DNA of 64,000 bases from Fukatsuia anoeciicola (lineage in GTDB: Bacteria > Pseudomonadota > Gammaproteobacteria > Enterobacterales > Enterobacteriaceae). The stretch is taken from positions 682,001-746,000 of the forward strand of contig NZ_OZ060923.1 of NCBI RefSeq assembly GCF_964059965.1. Direction: 5' to 3'. Of this stretch, positions 38,701 through 48,380 are shown piece after piece; the stretch's first letter is position 1; each line of letters opens with the position of its first letter. The notes beneath the pieces were generated by a model that was not told where the DNA came from, made no database searches, and saw only the letters and a program-made list of their open reading frames with translations. Both the position numbers and the translations under genes were made by a program.

Positions 38701-39520
38701 TTGGGCTCGTATTTTTATACAAAAAATACCAAAAAATATAATATCAATTTCTCCAGATGAAGTTATGTTAAATGACCAGCTACAATCAATAAAAGATAAA
38801 AAGAGAGCAATTACTATTAATAGTAACCTACATGTTCGCTTAGGCTCTAATGTACGTCTTGATGCTTTTAATTTAAAAGCCCAAGTACAAGGGGCGCTAA
38901 AAGTAACACAGGATAAACAAGGATTAGGATTAAACGGTCAACTTACTATTCCTGAAGGTAATTTTCATACCTATGGGCAAGATTTAATTGTAAAAAAAGG
39001 GTTATTATTATTTTCCGGCCCTGCTCATCAGCCTTTATTTAATATTGAAGCAATACGTAATCCACAGGCAACTGAAGATAATGTAACTGTAGGCGTACGA
39101 GTTACAGGTATGGCTAATGCCTTATTAGTTACAATATTTTCTGATCCAGTTAAGCCAGAACTAGAAGCATGGTCTTATCTATTACGTGGCCAAAGCTTAA
39201 GTCATTCAGGTATAAATAGTAATATGATGACTTCAATGTTAATTAGTCTTGGGGTAGCAAAAAGTGATAAACTTATCGGAAAAATTGGTAAAGTATTCGG
39301 TGTGAATAATTTAGTATTAGATACTGAGGGTGTAGGTAATAGCTCTCAGGTAGTTGTTAGTGGTGACTTAACTAGAGATCTACAAGTAAAGTATGGCGTT
39401 GGTATATTTAACTCTTTAGCAACTTTGAGATTACGTTATCGATTAATACCTAGATTATACCTAGAAATGGTATCTAGTATCAATCAAGCACTTGATATGA
39501 TTTATCAGTTTGATTTTTAA
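35756..39520 (+). CDS. tamB: Translocation and assembly module protein TamB
   Basis: AsmA-like bridge protein spanning the periplasm and contacting TamA; the family is also implicated in phospholipid transport to the outer membrane. It has 1254 residues (1259 in E. coli). An N-terminal membrane anchor lies at about 7-27, then a long repetitive beta structure with no cysteine pattern of note, and the conserved C-terminal DUF490 domain (about 920-1254) with GLGLNGQLTIPEGNFHTYGQ. It keeps full length although the other large AsmA-like gene, asmA, has been lost. The sequence is rich in Lys, Asn and Ile from AT-bias. Confidence 0.96.
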   Translation: MSWMKKLSLLILLILSLLITTLIILLGTTSGIHFLVNSATRWAPGLDIINVKGGLHNLALEGIKYQTPGIQTKIDKLHLSFQFSCLKKGKICIKKLNAQNINVQIITAALPTTSILINAKSLTNLKIPYPIKLRLLTLNNVKVKIDKIAISLEELRTGMNWRQQSLLLMPTKINKLIVNGISPATDLLLEKLNTDKKSKLWTKLLNKSLISLFHKPLLPSLPNFHLPLNIYITAISGQQLRLHGKNNFMINNLFLQGHTYNQIIQLDNLKIKTPQSKLLVKGIANLSDKWPLDIMVENILNITPLQKEKMKLHLYGRLYEQLNLKLNLSGSINAQLNAKTILTQTGLPLAITLQSPQLHWPLTGNMQYQLNNFKMHFNGKATHYTLSLHGNLQTMNFLPAYFTLDGNGDLKQFCLTRLHLIALQGSTDLTGRITWQNGISWQSLLTINDVNTEKQWPQWPAKLNGTIHTNGKIHQGNWQLQISKLILDGNIKQKRLITHGSLNINSAGQLHIPTINMVLGCNRLNIKGDLNDKWVLNATINAPQLDGTLPELTGIVKGTLKLRGNLKVPHLLANIAAKNLQWQKLYIKQIKIHSNVRLGKFIQGQLSMYINQLKQKNLLIKTLIFTAKGTEKQHQLYLKLNGKPFSIQWILNGNFNRHQQHWHGSLNNNYFLTLVGEWYVNRAIKFDYFNKKQKLIIGEHCWQNSYAKICIPSFIKLGTRNQIKIILHRFNLQMFTPFLSPQTIMQGILSGQGNISWQINSALPQATISLTGKEVKIQRQIQGNLIPITFNKLNLAIDLTKKHAQINWLIKLINNGQLSGQLQMMRLQEQHKLLGNITINNITLATINPILSKDEKVTGVLNANLHLAGNKKNPLLYGKLTLDKIGSNSSWIPFKISQSRLSASFNGTTLALDGFIHTPKGQLNLVGNADWQNIASWHARIRAKGKKIHVAVPPMLQLNVSPDLIFAAMPKMLILDGLIDIPWARIFIQKIPKNIISISPDEVMLNDQLQSIKDKKRAITINSNLHVRLGSNVRLDAFNLKAQVQGALKVTQDKQGLGLNGQLTIPEGNFHTYGQDLIVKKGLLLFSGPAHQPLFNIEAIRNPQATEDNVTVGVRVTGMANALLVTIFSDPVKPELEAWSYLLRGQSLSHSGINSNMMTSMLISLGVAKSDKLIGKIGKVFGVNNLVLDTEGVGNSSQVVVSGDLTRDLQVKYGVGIFNSLATLRLRYRLIPRLYLEMVSSINQALDMIYQFDF

Positions 39521-39742
39521 TTAGAAATTTATATTACAAATAAGAGAATAGCAATTAGCCAAAAGTAGCATAATTATTAATAAAATATAAGATAGGTAGC
39601 TATAAACTATATTATTTAACATGATCTAATAGTTTTTACAAATAAAAGTTAATTATATTATAAATGTATTATATTCATTTATAATGCTATTAAAATATAG
39701 AAATAACACTACTGTATAAAAGTCGGCGCCATTAATAAAAAA

Positions 39743-40282
39743 TTATTTTTTATTAAGTTTATTATAACGCTCATAAGAAGTGCAAATTTCAGTTTTAGCT
39801 ACAGCAACATCTAGCCATCCTTCAATTTTAACCCATTTTCCTATTTCTAAATCTTTATAATGCTCAAAAAAATGTATAATTTGAAATTTTAATAACCCAG
39901 GTAGATCCTCTATATCTTTTATAAAATCATACTCTGTACTTAGTGTTGTATGTGGAACTGCCACTAACTTAGCATCTTCACCTGATTCATCTCTCATTTT
40001 TAACATACCAACTGGGCGACAATGGATCACTGAACCTGGTTGTAATGGATAAGGTGTTGGTACTAATGCGTCAACTGGATCACCATCTAATGATAATGTA
40101 TTATTAATATAACCATAATTACAAGGATAAAACATAGTAGTAGACATAAATCGATCAACAAATAAAGCACCACTTTTTTTATCAACTTCATATTTAATCG
40201 GATCTGCATTAGCAGAAATTTCAATTACTACATAAATATTTTCAGGCAAACTTTTACCTGCTGGTACTTCTTTTAGACTCAT
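39743..40282 (-). CDS. ppa: Inorganic pyrophosphatase
   Basis: Hydrolyses pyrophosphate, pulling biosynthetic reactions forward. It has 179 residues (176 in E. coli). The active-site signature DGDPVD is at 66-71, with substrate lysines and acids in IKYEVDKKSG (29-38) and GEDAKLVAVP near 98-107. The start has an AAGGAAG Shine-Dalgarno sequence. It is convergent with tamB; ytfP and chpSB, which lie between them in E. coli, are absent. Confidence 0.98.
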   Translation of the reverse strand: MSLKEVPAGKSLPENIYVVIEISANADPIKYEVDKKSGALFVDRFMSTTMFYPCNYGYINNTLSLDGDPVDALVPTPYPLQPGSVIHCRPVGMLKMRDESGEDAKLVAVPHTTLSTEYDFIKDIEDLPGLLKFQIIHFFEHYKDLEIGKWVKIEGWLDVAVAKTEICTSYERYNKLNKK

Positions 40283-42071
40283 TTTTACTTCCTTATATTT
40301 AAGTTATTTTGATTGTATACCATGCTAGTTGTGTATAAATTATATTAGATTATATCTATATAGGAAATATAACTTATCTAATAAATAAATAGTAATAATT
40401 AAATAATATAAATACCACCTTTTAGTAAATTACGATATAAACTTATAAATAAAAAATGAATATAACATAAATTATAGGAGAATTATGTTTCTTTATCTTC
40501 TTTTTAAAAACACTTAATATATTTTGTTTTCAGCAAAGATTTAATATAATTGCTTTTATTAGTCTAATGTGTCTATTTCCTAAGAATACTTTAGTCTTAG
40601 TTTCCCATAAAATAAATAGAATATAATTAATTAAGAATTATAAATAAAAATAGTATACTATAGTTAACGATATAAAATAGTATTATTAATTAATTGTAAA
40701 GTAGATAACTGGCAACTACTTAGTTAATGCTTACTTATAAAAATTAGCAAGAAAGATATGTCTATTAATATAATATGATTATAAATAGAGAATAGTACTA
40801 ATTTAGATATTAATATTATAAGAATTATCCAAAGTATTTATTCGTAATACATACTTACTATATTTATTTTTAAAGAGAATATTATTTCTTCTAACATAAT
40901 TTTTCTAACCTCTCTATAAGTTTAGAGTATTAAATTTAACTCCTTAGGAATAAATAGATTAATTTTATCTATATTTTTTCTTGTATATAGTCATATCATT
41001 AGTTCTAATAATGCTAACTAAACTATTTATTAATATCATAGTTAATAATTTATACACTGAGTTAATTACTAGTAGTAGATTACTTAATTTGTCTTAATAT
41101 TAGATAGTTTACGTTGTTTATTTTTAGTTCTTATAATTCTAATATATTCAGTACTACTAGTTTTAATTTATAATACTATATTTATTTTAAAAATTTATGT
41201 GTAATAATTCTAATAATTCTAATAATTTAATAGTTAATAACTACACAAATTATTTAAAATAACAGTAATATTTCATTCATAAATAATGATAATATTACTG
41301 AGATTCATAATAAATTATTATATAAGTTAGCTTTTAAAATATATTTAAAATCTTTTGAGAGAATAATTATTTTTATCTAATGATCTTATGATTGATTTAT
41401 AAAGTATTTTAATGTTAACACTTTACCTTAGAATAATGAAATACTATTATCTATAGTAATGCTATCTAAATACTTTCAGTATTCACTGAAAAATTCAATA
41501 AATAAATAATTAATTAAGCATAAACTAGGTTAGTGCAAATTACTATCAGTAAATTATTATGATGAATATTCAGCACTAAATTTTTTTAATAAGCCACTAA
41601 TAATAAGTATAGAGCGTCTTATAGATAAATAATAAACTATTTTAGTTTAGCATCATATATTTTAATATTACTGAATTTTTATTAGTATTTATAATACCTT
41701 AGATCAGTTAATATTTTTAAATTCGAGTTCTACAATACTAGAAAATCTTACCTTAAAAGGCAAGATTTTTCTTTTTTAATAGCATCTTAAATTTTTTATA
41801 AGGTCTTGTATAGATTAGTTAAATTATGCTTTTATTTAAGTACGGAGAGTTATAATGTTTCTTATATCTATCGATAGGAACTATTTATCATAGATTTCTT
41901 TAAAAACTATAATAGGATATATATTTTATGTTATATAGTATTTATGTATTCCTAATTTCAAGATTAATATTCTTAACATAACTACAAATTAATTGCATTT
42001 AATAATTTGATCACTTAAATTATATAAAATTATTAATCTAATACTAATAAACCTTAAATTAGGAATATAGA
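40283..42071. other. 1.8-kb AT-rich gap between ppa and mdh
   Basis: No open frame is present. An argR relic beside mdh was sought on the minus strand without success. It contains a hairpin at 41263-41300 (10-bp perfect outer stem) and a strong plus-strand terminator at 41742-41777 with no gene in front of it. Confidence 0.5.
41742..41777 (+). terminator. Orphan intrinsic terminator
   Basis: Stem AAAATCTTACC (41742-41752) pairs with GGCAAGATTTT (41759-41769) with one mismatch around a short loop, and is followed by a T-rich tail CTTTTTT. It has the form of a good rho-independent terminator on the plus strand, but no plus-strand gene lies within 2 kb upstream. It may mark a vanished gene or a small RNA; a TATAAT at 41690-41695 sits about 50 bases before the stem. 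Confidence 0.65.
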
Positions 42072-43034
42072 ATGAAAGTTACAGTTCTTGGCGCAGCCGG
42101 CGGTATTGGTCAGGCTCTTACTCTTTTACTTAAAAATCAACTTCCTGTTAACTCAATACTTTCACTTTATGATATTGCACCAATTACCCCTGGTATTGCT
42201 GTTGATCTTAGCCATATACCCACATCTGTTAAGGTTAAAGGATTTACTGGAAAGGATATAATGCCAACATTATATGGTTCTGATATTGTTTTAATTGCTG
42301 CTGGCGTAGCACGTAAACCAGGCCTAGATCGTAATGATCTCTTTAAATTTAACGCAAGTATTATATGCAATTTAGTGACGCAAATTATTAAAATTTGCCC
42401 AGAAACACTTATTGCTATCATTACTAACCCGATAAATAGTACTGTTGCTATTGCTGCCGAAGTATTAAAAAAAGCAGGTGTTTATAATAAAAATAAACTT
42501 TTTGGTATTACTACCTTAGACAGTATACGCTCTAATACTTTTGTTGCTAAATTAAAAGATAAACAACCACAGAATATTACAGTACCAGTTATTGGTGGGC
42601 ACTCAGGATTAACGATCCTACCTTTGTTATCACAGATTCCAAATATTATTTTTACTGAGGAAGAAATAACTAACTTAACTAAAAGCATTCAAAATGCAGG
42701 AACTGAAGTGGTAAAAGCTAAAGCAGGTGGTGGATCTGCTACGCTTTCTATGGGAGAAGCAGCAGCACGTTTTACACTTTCTTTGGTATATGCATTACAA
42801 GGCGCAAGTAATATTATTGAATATGCTTATGTTGATGCCACTGAAAAAGATGGTAAATACAAATACGCTCCATTTTTTGCCCAACCAATTTTGCTCGACA
42901 AAGATGGTATTGCTGAACGTAAAGATCTTGGTATTTTAAGTTCTTATGAACAAGAAATATTACAAAAAATGCTGAAAGTGTTAAATAAAGATATTGCATT
43001 AGGTAAGGATTATGTTAATTCGCTCTTTTTATAA
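42072..43034 (+). CDS. mdh: Malate dehydrogenase
   Basis: NAD-dependent oxidation of malate to oxaloacetate. It has 320 residues (312 in E. coli). The dinucleotide motif VLGAAGGIGQA is at 5-15, substrate arginines lie in the loop GVARKPGLDRNDL near 78-90, and the catalytic histidine is in GGHSGLTILP near 176-185. A small insertion near 265-275 (TEKDGKYKYA) accounts for most of the extra length. argR, the usual divergent neighbour, is not seen. Confidence 0.97.
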   Translation: MKVTVLGAAGGIGQALTLLLKNQLPVNSILSLYDIAPITPGIAVDLSHIPTSVKVKGFTGKDIMPTLYGSDIVLIAAGVARKPGLDRNDLFKFNASIICNLVTQIIKICPETLIAIITNPINSTVAIAAEVLKKAGVYNKNKLFGITTLDSIRSNTFVAKLKDKQPQNITVPVIGGHSGLTILPLLSQIPNIIFTEEEITNLTKSIQNAGTEVVKAKAGGGSATLSMGEAAARFTLSLVYALQGASNIIEYAYVDATEKDGKYKYAPFFAQPILLDKDGIAERKDLGILSSYEQEILQKMLKVLNKDIALGKDYVNSLFL

Positions 43035-43246
43035 GTTAAGTATTATTTCTTTATATTTTATCATCCATCAAGAAATAATCTTATGGTATATATTTTCAAT
43101 TAATTAATTGGGGAGTTATAGTAAAATAATAAATACTAAAAATTTAAGAAGTATATAAATTTTAGTAATGTGTAGATAGTGCATAACTAGGATTAGTTCA
43201 AGTACTAATGCTGCTATAATCTGAAAAGTCAATATTATATTAAAGT

Positions 43247-43271
43247 AAAAAAATCTTGCTTATAGTAAGAT
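43247..43271 (-). terminator. Orphan minus-strand terminator-like hairpin
   Basis: On the minus strand ATCTTAC (43271-43265) pairs with GCAAGAT (43259-43253) with one mismatch around TATAA, followed by a run of T. No minus-strand gene lies to its right before purN/purM, which end at 44807 and 45453. purN is 1.5 kb away, so this could be a leftover, or a very distant end for that transcript. Confidence 0.45.
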
Positions 43272-43981
43272 CTATAAAATAATATTTTTAGATAATATAT
43301 ATTATCAAAAATATTTTATTAAAATATATGGATTACTATATAGTGTTAGCTATTAATTAAAAAATTTTTGTAATTTTTTCTTTAATTATTTTTTGAAATT
43401 TGATATAAAATAAATATTTATAGCTTTAATTTTTTTATTAGTAATAATATAAAATTTATATTTAATATTATCAATGCAAGTATTAAATCATTATTTATTT
43501 TTTAAATATATTAATAAAGTATTTATTAAATAATATTTTTAAAAAAATTAATTACTTTATTAAAAGTTAAATTGATAGTTGATAACTAATAATTATTAGA
43601 TAGATAATTATTAATACAGCAAATTATATATCTTGAATATATATCTTATATCTATTAAATTTTATTAAAATAAAGAAATATTTCCAAATAATTATATTGT
43701 TTAGCTTATAATAATTTATGTAGCTATTATAACTTATAATATAATAATTATTTAGATAATAGACTATGTATTAAGTATGATATTAACAATTTTTTATGTC
43801 TTTTAAAAATTTAAATTAAATAATTTTTAGTAATTATTATAGTTTTCTGTTTAAAAAATATTTACAATTAATTATTGTACTTAAGTATCTTATCTTTGAT
43901 GCTAACTTATTAAGCGTAATGTTAAGTAATTTAATATATAATAATTAAGTAAGAGCATACCATGCTTTATTTGAAAAATAT

Positions 43982-44032
43982 GATTATTAACTCTAAAACT
44001 ATATATCATTTATAGCTTTAGAGTTAATAATC
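43982..44032. repeat. 22-bp hairpin with one mismatch
   Basis: Arms at 43982-44003 and 44011-44032 pair with a single mismatch around a 7-base loop. The outer 16 bp (GATTATTAACTCTAAA) are perfect. No T-run follows. Confidence 0.8.
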
Positions 44033-44347
44033 TAAAATTTTAAATATAAATGATATTCATAAAGTTTACAGTAATCGTTAACTATTTAAATATATTAATA
44101 ATTTAATATAAATATTATTAGTATTTTATAAATTCATTATTAGTAAAAATAACTACTCGTATTTTATTTTTAATGCAAAACATTCTTGGCCAAGTCAATA
44201 AAAAAATTAAAGTAAGTAACAATATTTTTAAAAGATAATATCTAAGATATTAAAGGTTAAATATATAGCAGATTTAAGTTCTTAGTTTATTGCTAATATA
44301 TTAGTCACTAAATACTATAATAATATCTTATAACATATTACTATTAT

Positions 44348-44373
44348 TAAAATATATTAATTAATATATTTTA
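44348..44373. repeat. 26-bp perfect palindrome
   Basis: Self-complementary over 26 bases with no loop, A/T only, centred between 44360 and 44361. It lies about 430 bp beyond the purN stop. Confidence 0.75.
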
Positions 44374-44806
44374 TATTATTGTAAATAACTATATAGCTCT
44401 TTCCATATATTAAAAATATTGTAATTTATGTATATGTTGTAGAGTATTTTTAATATTAATGTATTTTAAATTAAATTTTAAGATAAATAATTACCTTAAT
44501 ATTATGTACCAATAAATTATTTATATATTTAATATTAAACAATAAGATTATTACTATAGCTATCAATTAACTAAATTAGGAGTGGGCAACTTACTAATTC
44601 AAGAATATAATATATGTTATTAATTTTTTTATTTCTTATATTAGCAAGAAAAATATCAAATATTTACTTAAAATAATTACTACTAATAATTATTTTAACC
44701 TATAATAATAATTATTAATTAATAGCAATAAAAAATATATTAACATAAAAAAATTATAAGCAATACAAGTAAGCTATATCTTTATATGCAGTATTCCTTA
44801 AAAGAT

Positions 44807-45436
44807 TTAATAGTAATTAGGAAATAACTGCGTACCATCTAACCAAGCCGCATTATTACGCATTTCTAATCTTCCTTCAGTAAACCAGTTAACTACCTGT
44901 GGATAGACATTATATTCTTGAATTTGTACACGACGAACAAGATCTTCTTCACTATCACTAGGAAAGATTGGTACCTTAGCTTGTAAAATAAGAGGTCCTT
45001 TATCTAATTCTTCAGTAACAAAATGTATAGAGGTACCATGCTGCTTGTCACCATTTTTTAATGCTTGATGATAGGTATACAAACCTGGATATTTAGGTAA
45101 TAATGAGGGATGTATGTTTATTATGCGACCAGCATAATGCTGCACAAAAGTAGGACTAAGAATACGCATATAACCTGCAAGTACTATCAAATCTGGCTGG
45201 TAATAATCTATAGCCTTTACTAGTACAAGATCAAAACTAACGCGATTAGCATAATCTTTAGCATCTAATACATGAGTAGGTATAGCTGCTAATGTTGCAC
45301 GAACTATACCATAAGCATTAGATTTATTGCTAAATACTGCACTTATAATTCCATTAATTTGCTTTTGTTGCTGGGCTTTGATCAATGCTTGTAAATTACT
45401 GCCATATCCAGAAATTAATACAACAATTTTTTTCAT
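44807..45436 (-). CDS. purN: Phosphoribosylglycinamide formyltransferase 1
   Basis: Transfers formyl from 10-formyl-THF to GAR in purine synthesis. The start at 45436 (MKKIVVLISGYGSNLQ) matches E. coli PurN; an open frame extends upstream into purM but is not translated as PurN. It has 209 residues (212 in E. coli). GSNL at 12-15 binds phosphate, and the catalytic Asn, His and Asp lie in NIHPSLLPKYPG near 106-117 and EELDKGPLI near 141-149. It starts 16 bases after purM, without a clear Shine-Dalgarno sequence. Confidence 0.97.
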   Translation of the reverse strand: MKKIVVLISGYGSNLQALIKAQQQKQINGIISAVFSNKSNAYGIVRATLAAIPTHVLDAKDYANRVSFDLVLVKAIDYYQPDLIVLAGYMRILSPTFVQHYAGRIINIHPSLLPKYPGLYTYHQALKNGDKQHGTSIHFVTEELDKGPLILQAKVPIFPSDSEEDLVRRVQIQEYNVYPQVVNWFTEGRLEMRNNAAWLDGTQLFPNYY

Positions 45437-45452
45437 AATATATTTATTTTTA

Positions 45453-46496
45453 TTATGAATTAATAATAACTTTCTTAGTATTATCCATGGACGCAGTGAT
45501 AATCCCAATTTTCCATACTTGCTCTCCTGAATCACGCAATAATTTAATGGCTTGATTGACTTGCTTCTCTGGTAGAGCAATCATCATGCCAACGCCACAG
45601 TTAAAAGTACGATACATTTCATAACGACTTACATTTCCAGTCTGTTGCAACCAGTTAAAGATAGAAGGCCATTGCCAACTTGTTTCATCAATTATTACCT
45701 GCGTACCTTGTGGTAACATACGTGGAATATTTTCCCAAAAACCTCCTCCAGTAAGGTGTATAATGGCATGAATTTCTAATTTTTTAATTAAGTTAAGTAT
45801 TGACTTAACATAAATTCTAGTAGGTTGTAATAAATGTTCAGCGAGAGATATTCCCTCTAATTGGGTTTTTGTTATATTTATTTTATTAATTTGTAAAATT
45901 TTTCGTATTAGAGAATATCCATTAGAATGCGTACCACTAGATGCTAAAGCAAGTAATGTATCACCTGGTTTTACTTTACTACCATCAATAATCACTGATT
46001 TTTCTACTATACCAACACAAAAACCAGCGATATCATAATCCTTTCCATGATATATACCTGGCATTTCTGCGGTTTCACCACCTACTAAAGCACAACCAGA
46101 TTTTGTACAACCAGCAGCTATTCCAGTTATAACACCAGTAGCAGTATTGACATCTAGTTTACTAGTAGCGAAATAGTCCAAAAAAAACAATGGCTCTGCT
46201 CCATGAACAACTAAATCATTAACACACATAGCTACTAGATCAATACCAATAGTATTATGACGTTTTAAATCTATTGCTAAACATAGCTTAGTGCCAACAC
46301 CATCAGTAGCTGAAACTAAAATTGGTTCACGATATTTTTGTGGTAATGTACATAATGCACTAAACCCTCCTAATCTTCCTATTACTTCTGAACGAAGAGT
46401 TTGTTTTGCTATATTTTTTATGCTATTAATGAGTTTATTGCTAGTATCGATATTAACACCGGCATCTTTATAGCTAAGAGAAGTTTTATCTATCAC
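45453..46496 (-). CDS. purM: Phosphoribosylformylglycinamidine cyclo-ligase
   Basis: Closes the imidazole ring to give AIR in purine synthesis. It has 347 residues (345 in E. coli). Conserved segments are SATDGVGTKLCLA near 63-75, DYFATSKLD near 107, GGETAEMPGIY near 138-148 and LTGGGFWENIPRML near 250-263. It forms a two-gene unit with purN; the divergent partner upp is dead. Confidence 0.98.
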   Translation of the reverse strand: MIDKTSLSYKDAGVNIDTSNKLINSIKNIAKQTLRSEVIGRLGGFSALCTLPQKYREPILVSATDGVGTKLCLAIDLKRHNTIGIDLVAMCVNDLVVHGAEPLFFLDYFATSKLDVNTATGVITGIAAGCTKSGCALVGGETAEMPGIYHGKDYDIAGFCVGIVEKSVIIDGSKVKPGDTLLALASSGTHSNGYSLIRKILQINKINITKTQLEGISLAEHLLQPTRIYVKSILNLIKKLEIHAIIHLTGGGFWENIPRMLPQGTQVIIDETSWQWPSIFNWLQQTGNVSRYEMYRTFNCGVGMMIALPEKQVNQAIKLLRDSGEQVWKIGIITASMDNTKKVIINS

Positions 46497-46718
46497 TGAA
46501 AGATCCCTACAGAAGTTGACTATTTAAAAAAATAATAATGTCAATAATATAAACAAAAGTTTTGCCAGACTTTTACATATAATAAGTATAAAATAGAGAT
46601 AACATTATATTTTTAAGTAAAAATAAATTTATAAATTATAACTTACCTCTAATAATGAAAGAATAAAACGCTATAATTATAGGCAAAATTATACAGTTTT
46701 AAACTACTAAAAAATACA

Positions 46719-46850
46719 GGATATTTTAACATAAAATATCCCAATCATAAAATACATACACTCTTTATAAGATTTAATTAGCTTAATCTAGTTTTTATCA
46801 TTACTCATTGCTAACTAGCCGTTACTTTTTAAAATATTCTTAGAATATAA
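46719..46850 (+). pseudogene. upp: Probable decayed uracil phosphoribosyltransferase (upp)
   Basis: upp is divergent from purM in E. coli. About 235 bp from the purM start the plus strand reads I-K-Y-P-N-H-K-I-H-T-L-F-I-R from 46731. This aligns position for position with VKHPLVKHKLGLMR of Upp: K, P, K and R are identical and four more residues are similar. At 46815 a nucleotide match to the LASEVGSLLT region follows nine bases from its expected place. Stops are frequent after that. Salvage of uracil is therefore probably lost, like salvage by udk. Confidence 0.48.
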
Positions 46851-47511
46851 CATTTAATTAATTTCTTATAAAGTTATAATAAGCGCTATATATTTAAGGT
46901 ATTTAGAATACAGTAACTACATACTATAGGTAAATATCTGAGTATTATAGTATTAAATAATATAGAATTTACAATACATATGTATATATATTTATACATA
47001 TGTAATAAATTTATAATAAATCTAACTAAGATCTTATTAATTTATTTTAGTAATGATTACTATGATTAGTCGTGATAAACTATAATTAAAATTTAATTTA
47101 TTCTAGGTGTTTAGTTATAGTGTAATAATTGCATTTAGTTAAGTGAAAGATTAATCAATTATAAGATCTTATACGTTATATTTTCTAATATAGTATTAAT
47201 ATTATTTATTAATATCTAAAGAATATTAAGATTTTATAATTTTTTAAGTAAAATTAACTAATAATAAATTATTATATTTTATTACATCTAAATAGTAGAT
47301 TGCTAATAGCAATATTATTAATTATATAATAGACAATATGTAATAAAATTACTTTTATTGATGAATATTAAGCAATATAAATATTATATTATTTATTTTT
47401 GTAAATATTTGTATAATTCCTACTTTATAAAGTTATTAATATAAGCTATTTAATAGATAAAGAATACATTAATTAAGCAGTATACTACTAATCTATCTAG
47501 ACACAAAGATT
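46851..47511. other. AT-rich gap, remainder of upp site
   Basis: Possible scattered upp matches (an R-D-K run near 47071 could be the YRNEE region) but nothing firm. A 12-bp hairpin centred on two ACATATGT elements lies at 46975-47104 in the nearest sense only as 46975-46986 with 46993-47004. No intact gene. Confidence 0.4.
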
Positions 47512-47775
47512 TATTAAAAAGTAATATACAGTATCAGTATATACTTATTAATGCCACTAAATACTATTTAAACTGACAAAAATATAAAGAGCTTTATTTA
47601 TAAAAGATATACCTTAAGAATTAATTAGTCATTAATAAAAAAATTAATTAGTCATTAATAAAAAAGTAAAGCAATTATCTATATAATTTTTTATTAATAA
47701 AACACAATCTAATTTTAAATTACTTAAAGGTTTTATGTATAAATAAATCTTATAATTAAAATAATAACAGATATA
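47512..47775. repeat. Long inverted repeat, left arm
   Basis: 264 bases that are the reverse complement of 49664-49926, differing by a single inserted A near 47523. A weaker extension continues to about 47797. The arm contains two tandem copies of a 23-base unit (ATTAATTAGTCATTAATAAA...). The arms enclose 1.9 kb containing the hemY relic. Confidence 0.93.
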
Positions 47776-48002
47776 GATTACTTAAGACTAGTAAAATTCA
47801 TTTAAATTTAATACTACTTAAAAAATAAAGAAAATTTTTTAGTATTAAAAGATAACTTAATTACAAGTTATGTTAGATCATTACTAAAATAGGTAATAAT
47901 GGTTTAAATTAAGATATAATCCAATAACTACAATCATTTATAGCATGAAAATTAGATACAAGAATTTTTAAAGAGGTTTAATGTATTTTAGGGGTATTAA
48001 AC
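47776..48002. other. Short decayed stretch at the hemX position
   Basis: hemX precedes hemY in enteric bacteria. The only trace is at 47943-47966, stop-K-L-D-T-R-I, which resembles EKLMQTRV at the end of HemX. This is weak. Confidence 0.3.
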
Positions 48003-48380
48003 ATGTTATATATTTTATTATTATTTCTAATCTTGTTTGCTGGGATAATGTTTGGCTCTGTTCTTACTGAACATCAGGGTTACGTATTAATTCAGATAGA
48101 TAACTATAATATTGAAACTAGTATTACTAGTATAGTTATTATGTTGGTGCTATTATTAGCAATCTTACTAATTATCGAATGGATTTTAAAGCGTATCTTT
48201 AATATCATATTATATACTCAAAATTGGTTTATAAAATATAGACATCATTACGCTAAAAAAGAGCATAAGCTACATTAGTTAAATTTATTAAAGATGATTT
48301 CAAATAGGTAAAAAAACTACTCACATAATATAGATTGTGCTGAGTAACTTATAATTAACTATTTATTAGCAACTAAGATC
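48003..48380 (+). pseudogene. hemY: hemY pseudogene with an intact membrane-domain frame
   Basis: An open frame of 91 codons (48003-48278) matches the first 80 or so residues of HemY: two membrane helices around GYVLIQIDNYNIETS, then the basic segment. HemY is normally about 400 residues with a TPR domain. After a frameshift near 48270 the next frame reads T-L-V-K-F-I-K-D-D-F-K-stop-V-K-K-L-L, matching ALLKLAEGDYQQVEKLM. Then 48339-48371 reads A-E-stop-L-I-I-N-Y-L-L-A, matching AEQPVVNYLLA. The TPR part is therefore dead. The membrane piece could still be translated, but a function is unlikely. Confidence 0.9.

Larger units (their letters stand above)
43035..44806. other. 1.8-kb AT-rich gap between mdh and purN
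   Basis: No gene is recognisable. Structures include a weak 10-bp hairpin just after mdh (43042-43079), a minus-strand terminator-like hairpin (43247-43271), a 17-bp nearly perfect inverted repeat (43281-43315), a 22-bp hairpin (43982-44032) and a 26-bp perfect palindrome (44348-44373). Confidence 0.55.

Noticed and set aside
39720..39770. A/T palindrome at the ppa stop as a terminator
   Set aside because: The stem is only A and T and overlaps coding sequence; not convincing as a terminator.
41300..42071. Relic of argR divergent from mdh
   Set aside because: A short K-E-I-Y-D match occurs but in the wrong place relative to mdh; nothing else fits.
42727..42939. Overlapping frames on both strands inside mdh
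   Set aside because: mdh aligns end to end with E. coli, so these frames are by-products of its codon use.
45437..45580. N-terminal extension of purN into purM
   Set aside because: The 48 extra residues are antisense-free but out of frame purM sequence with no PurN homology; ATG 45436 matches the family start.
47595..47690. CRISPR-like array suggested by two tandem 23-base units
   Set aside because: Only two adjacent copies with no spacers and no cas genes; it is a simple tandem duplication inside the inverted repeat.
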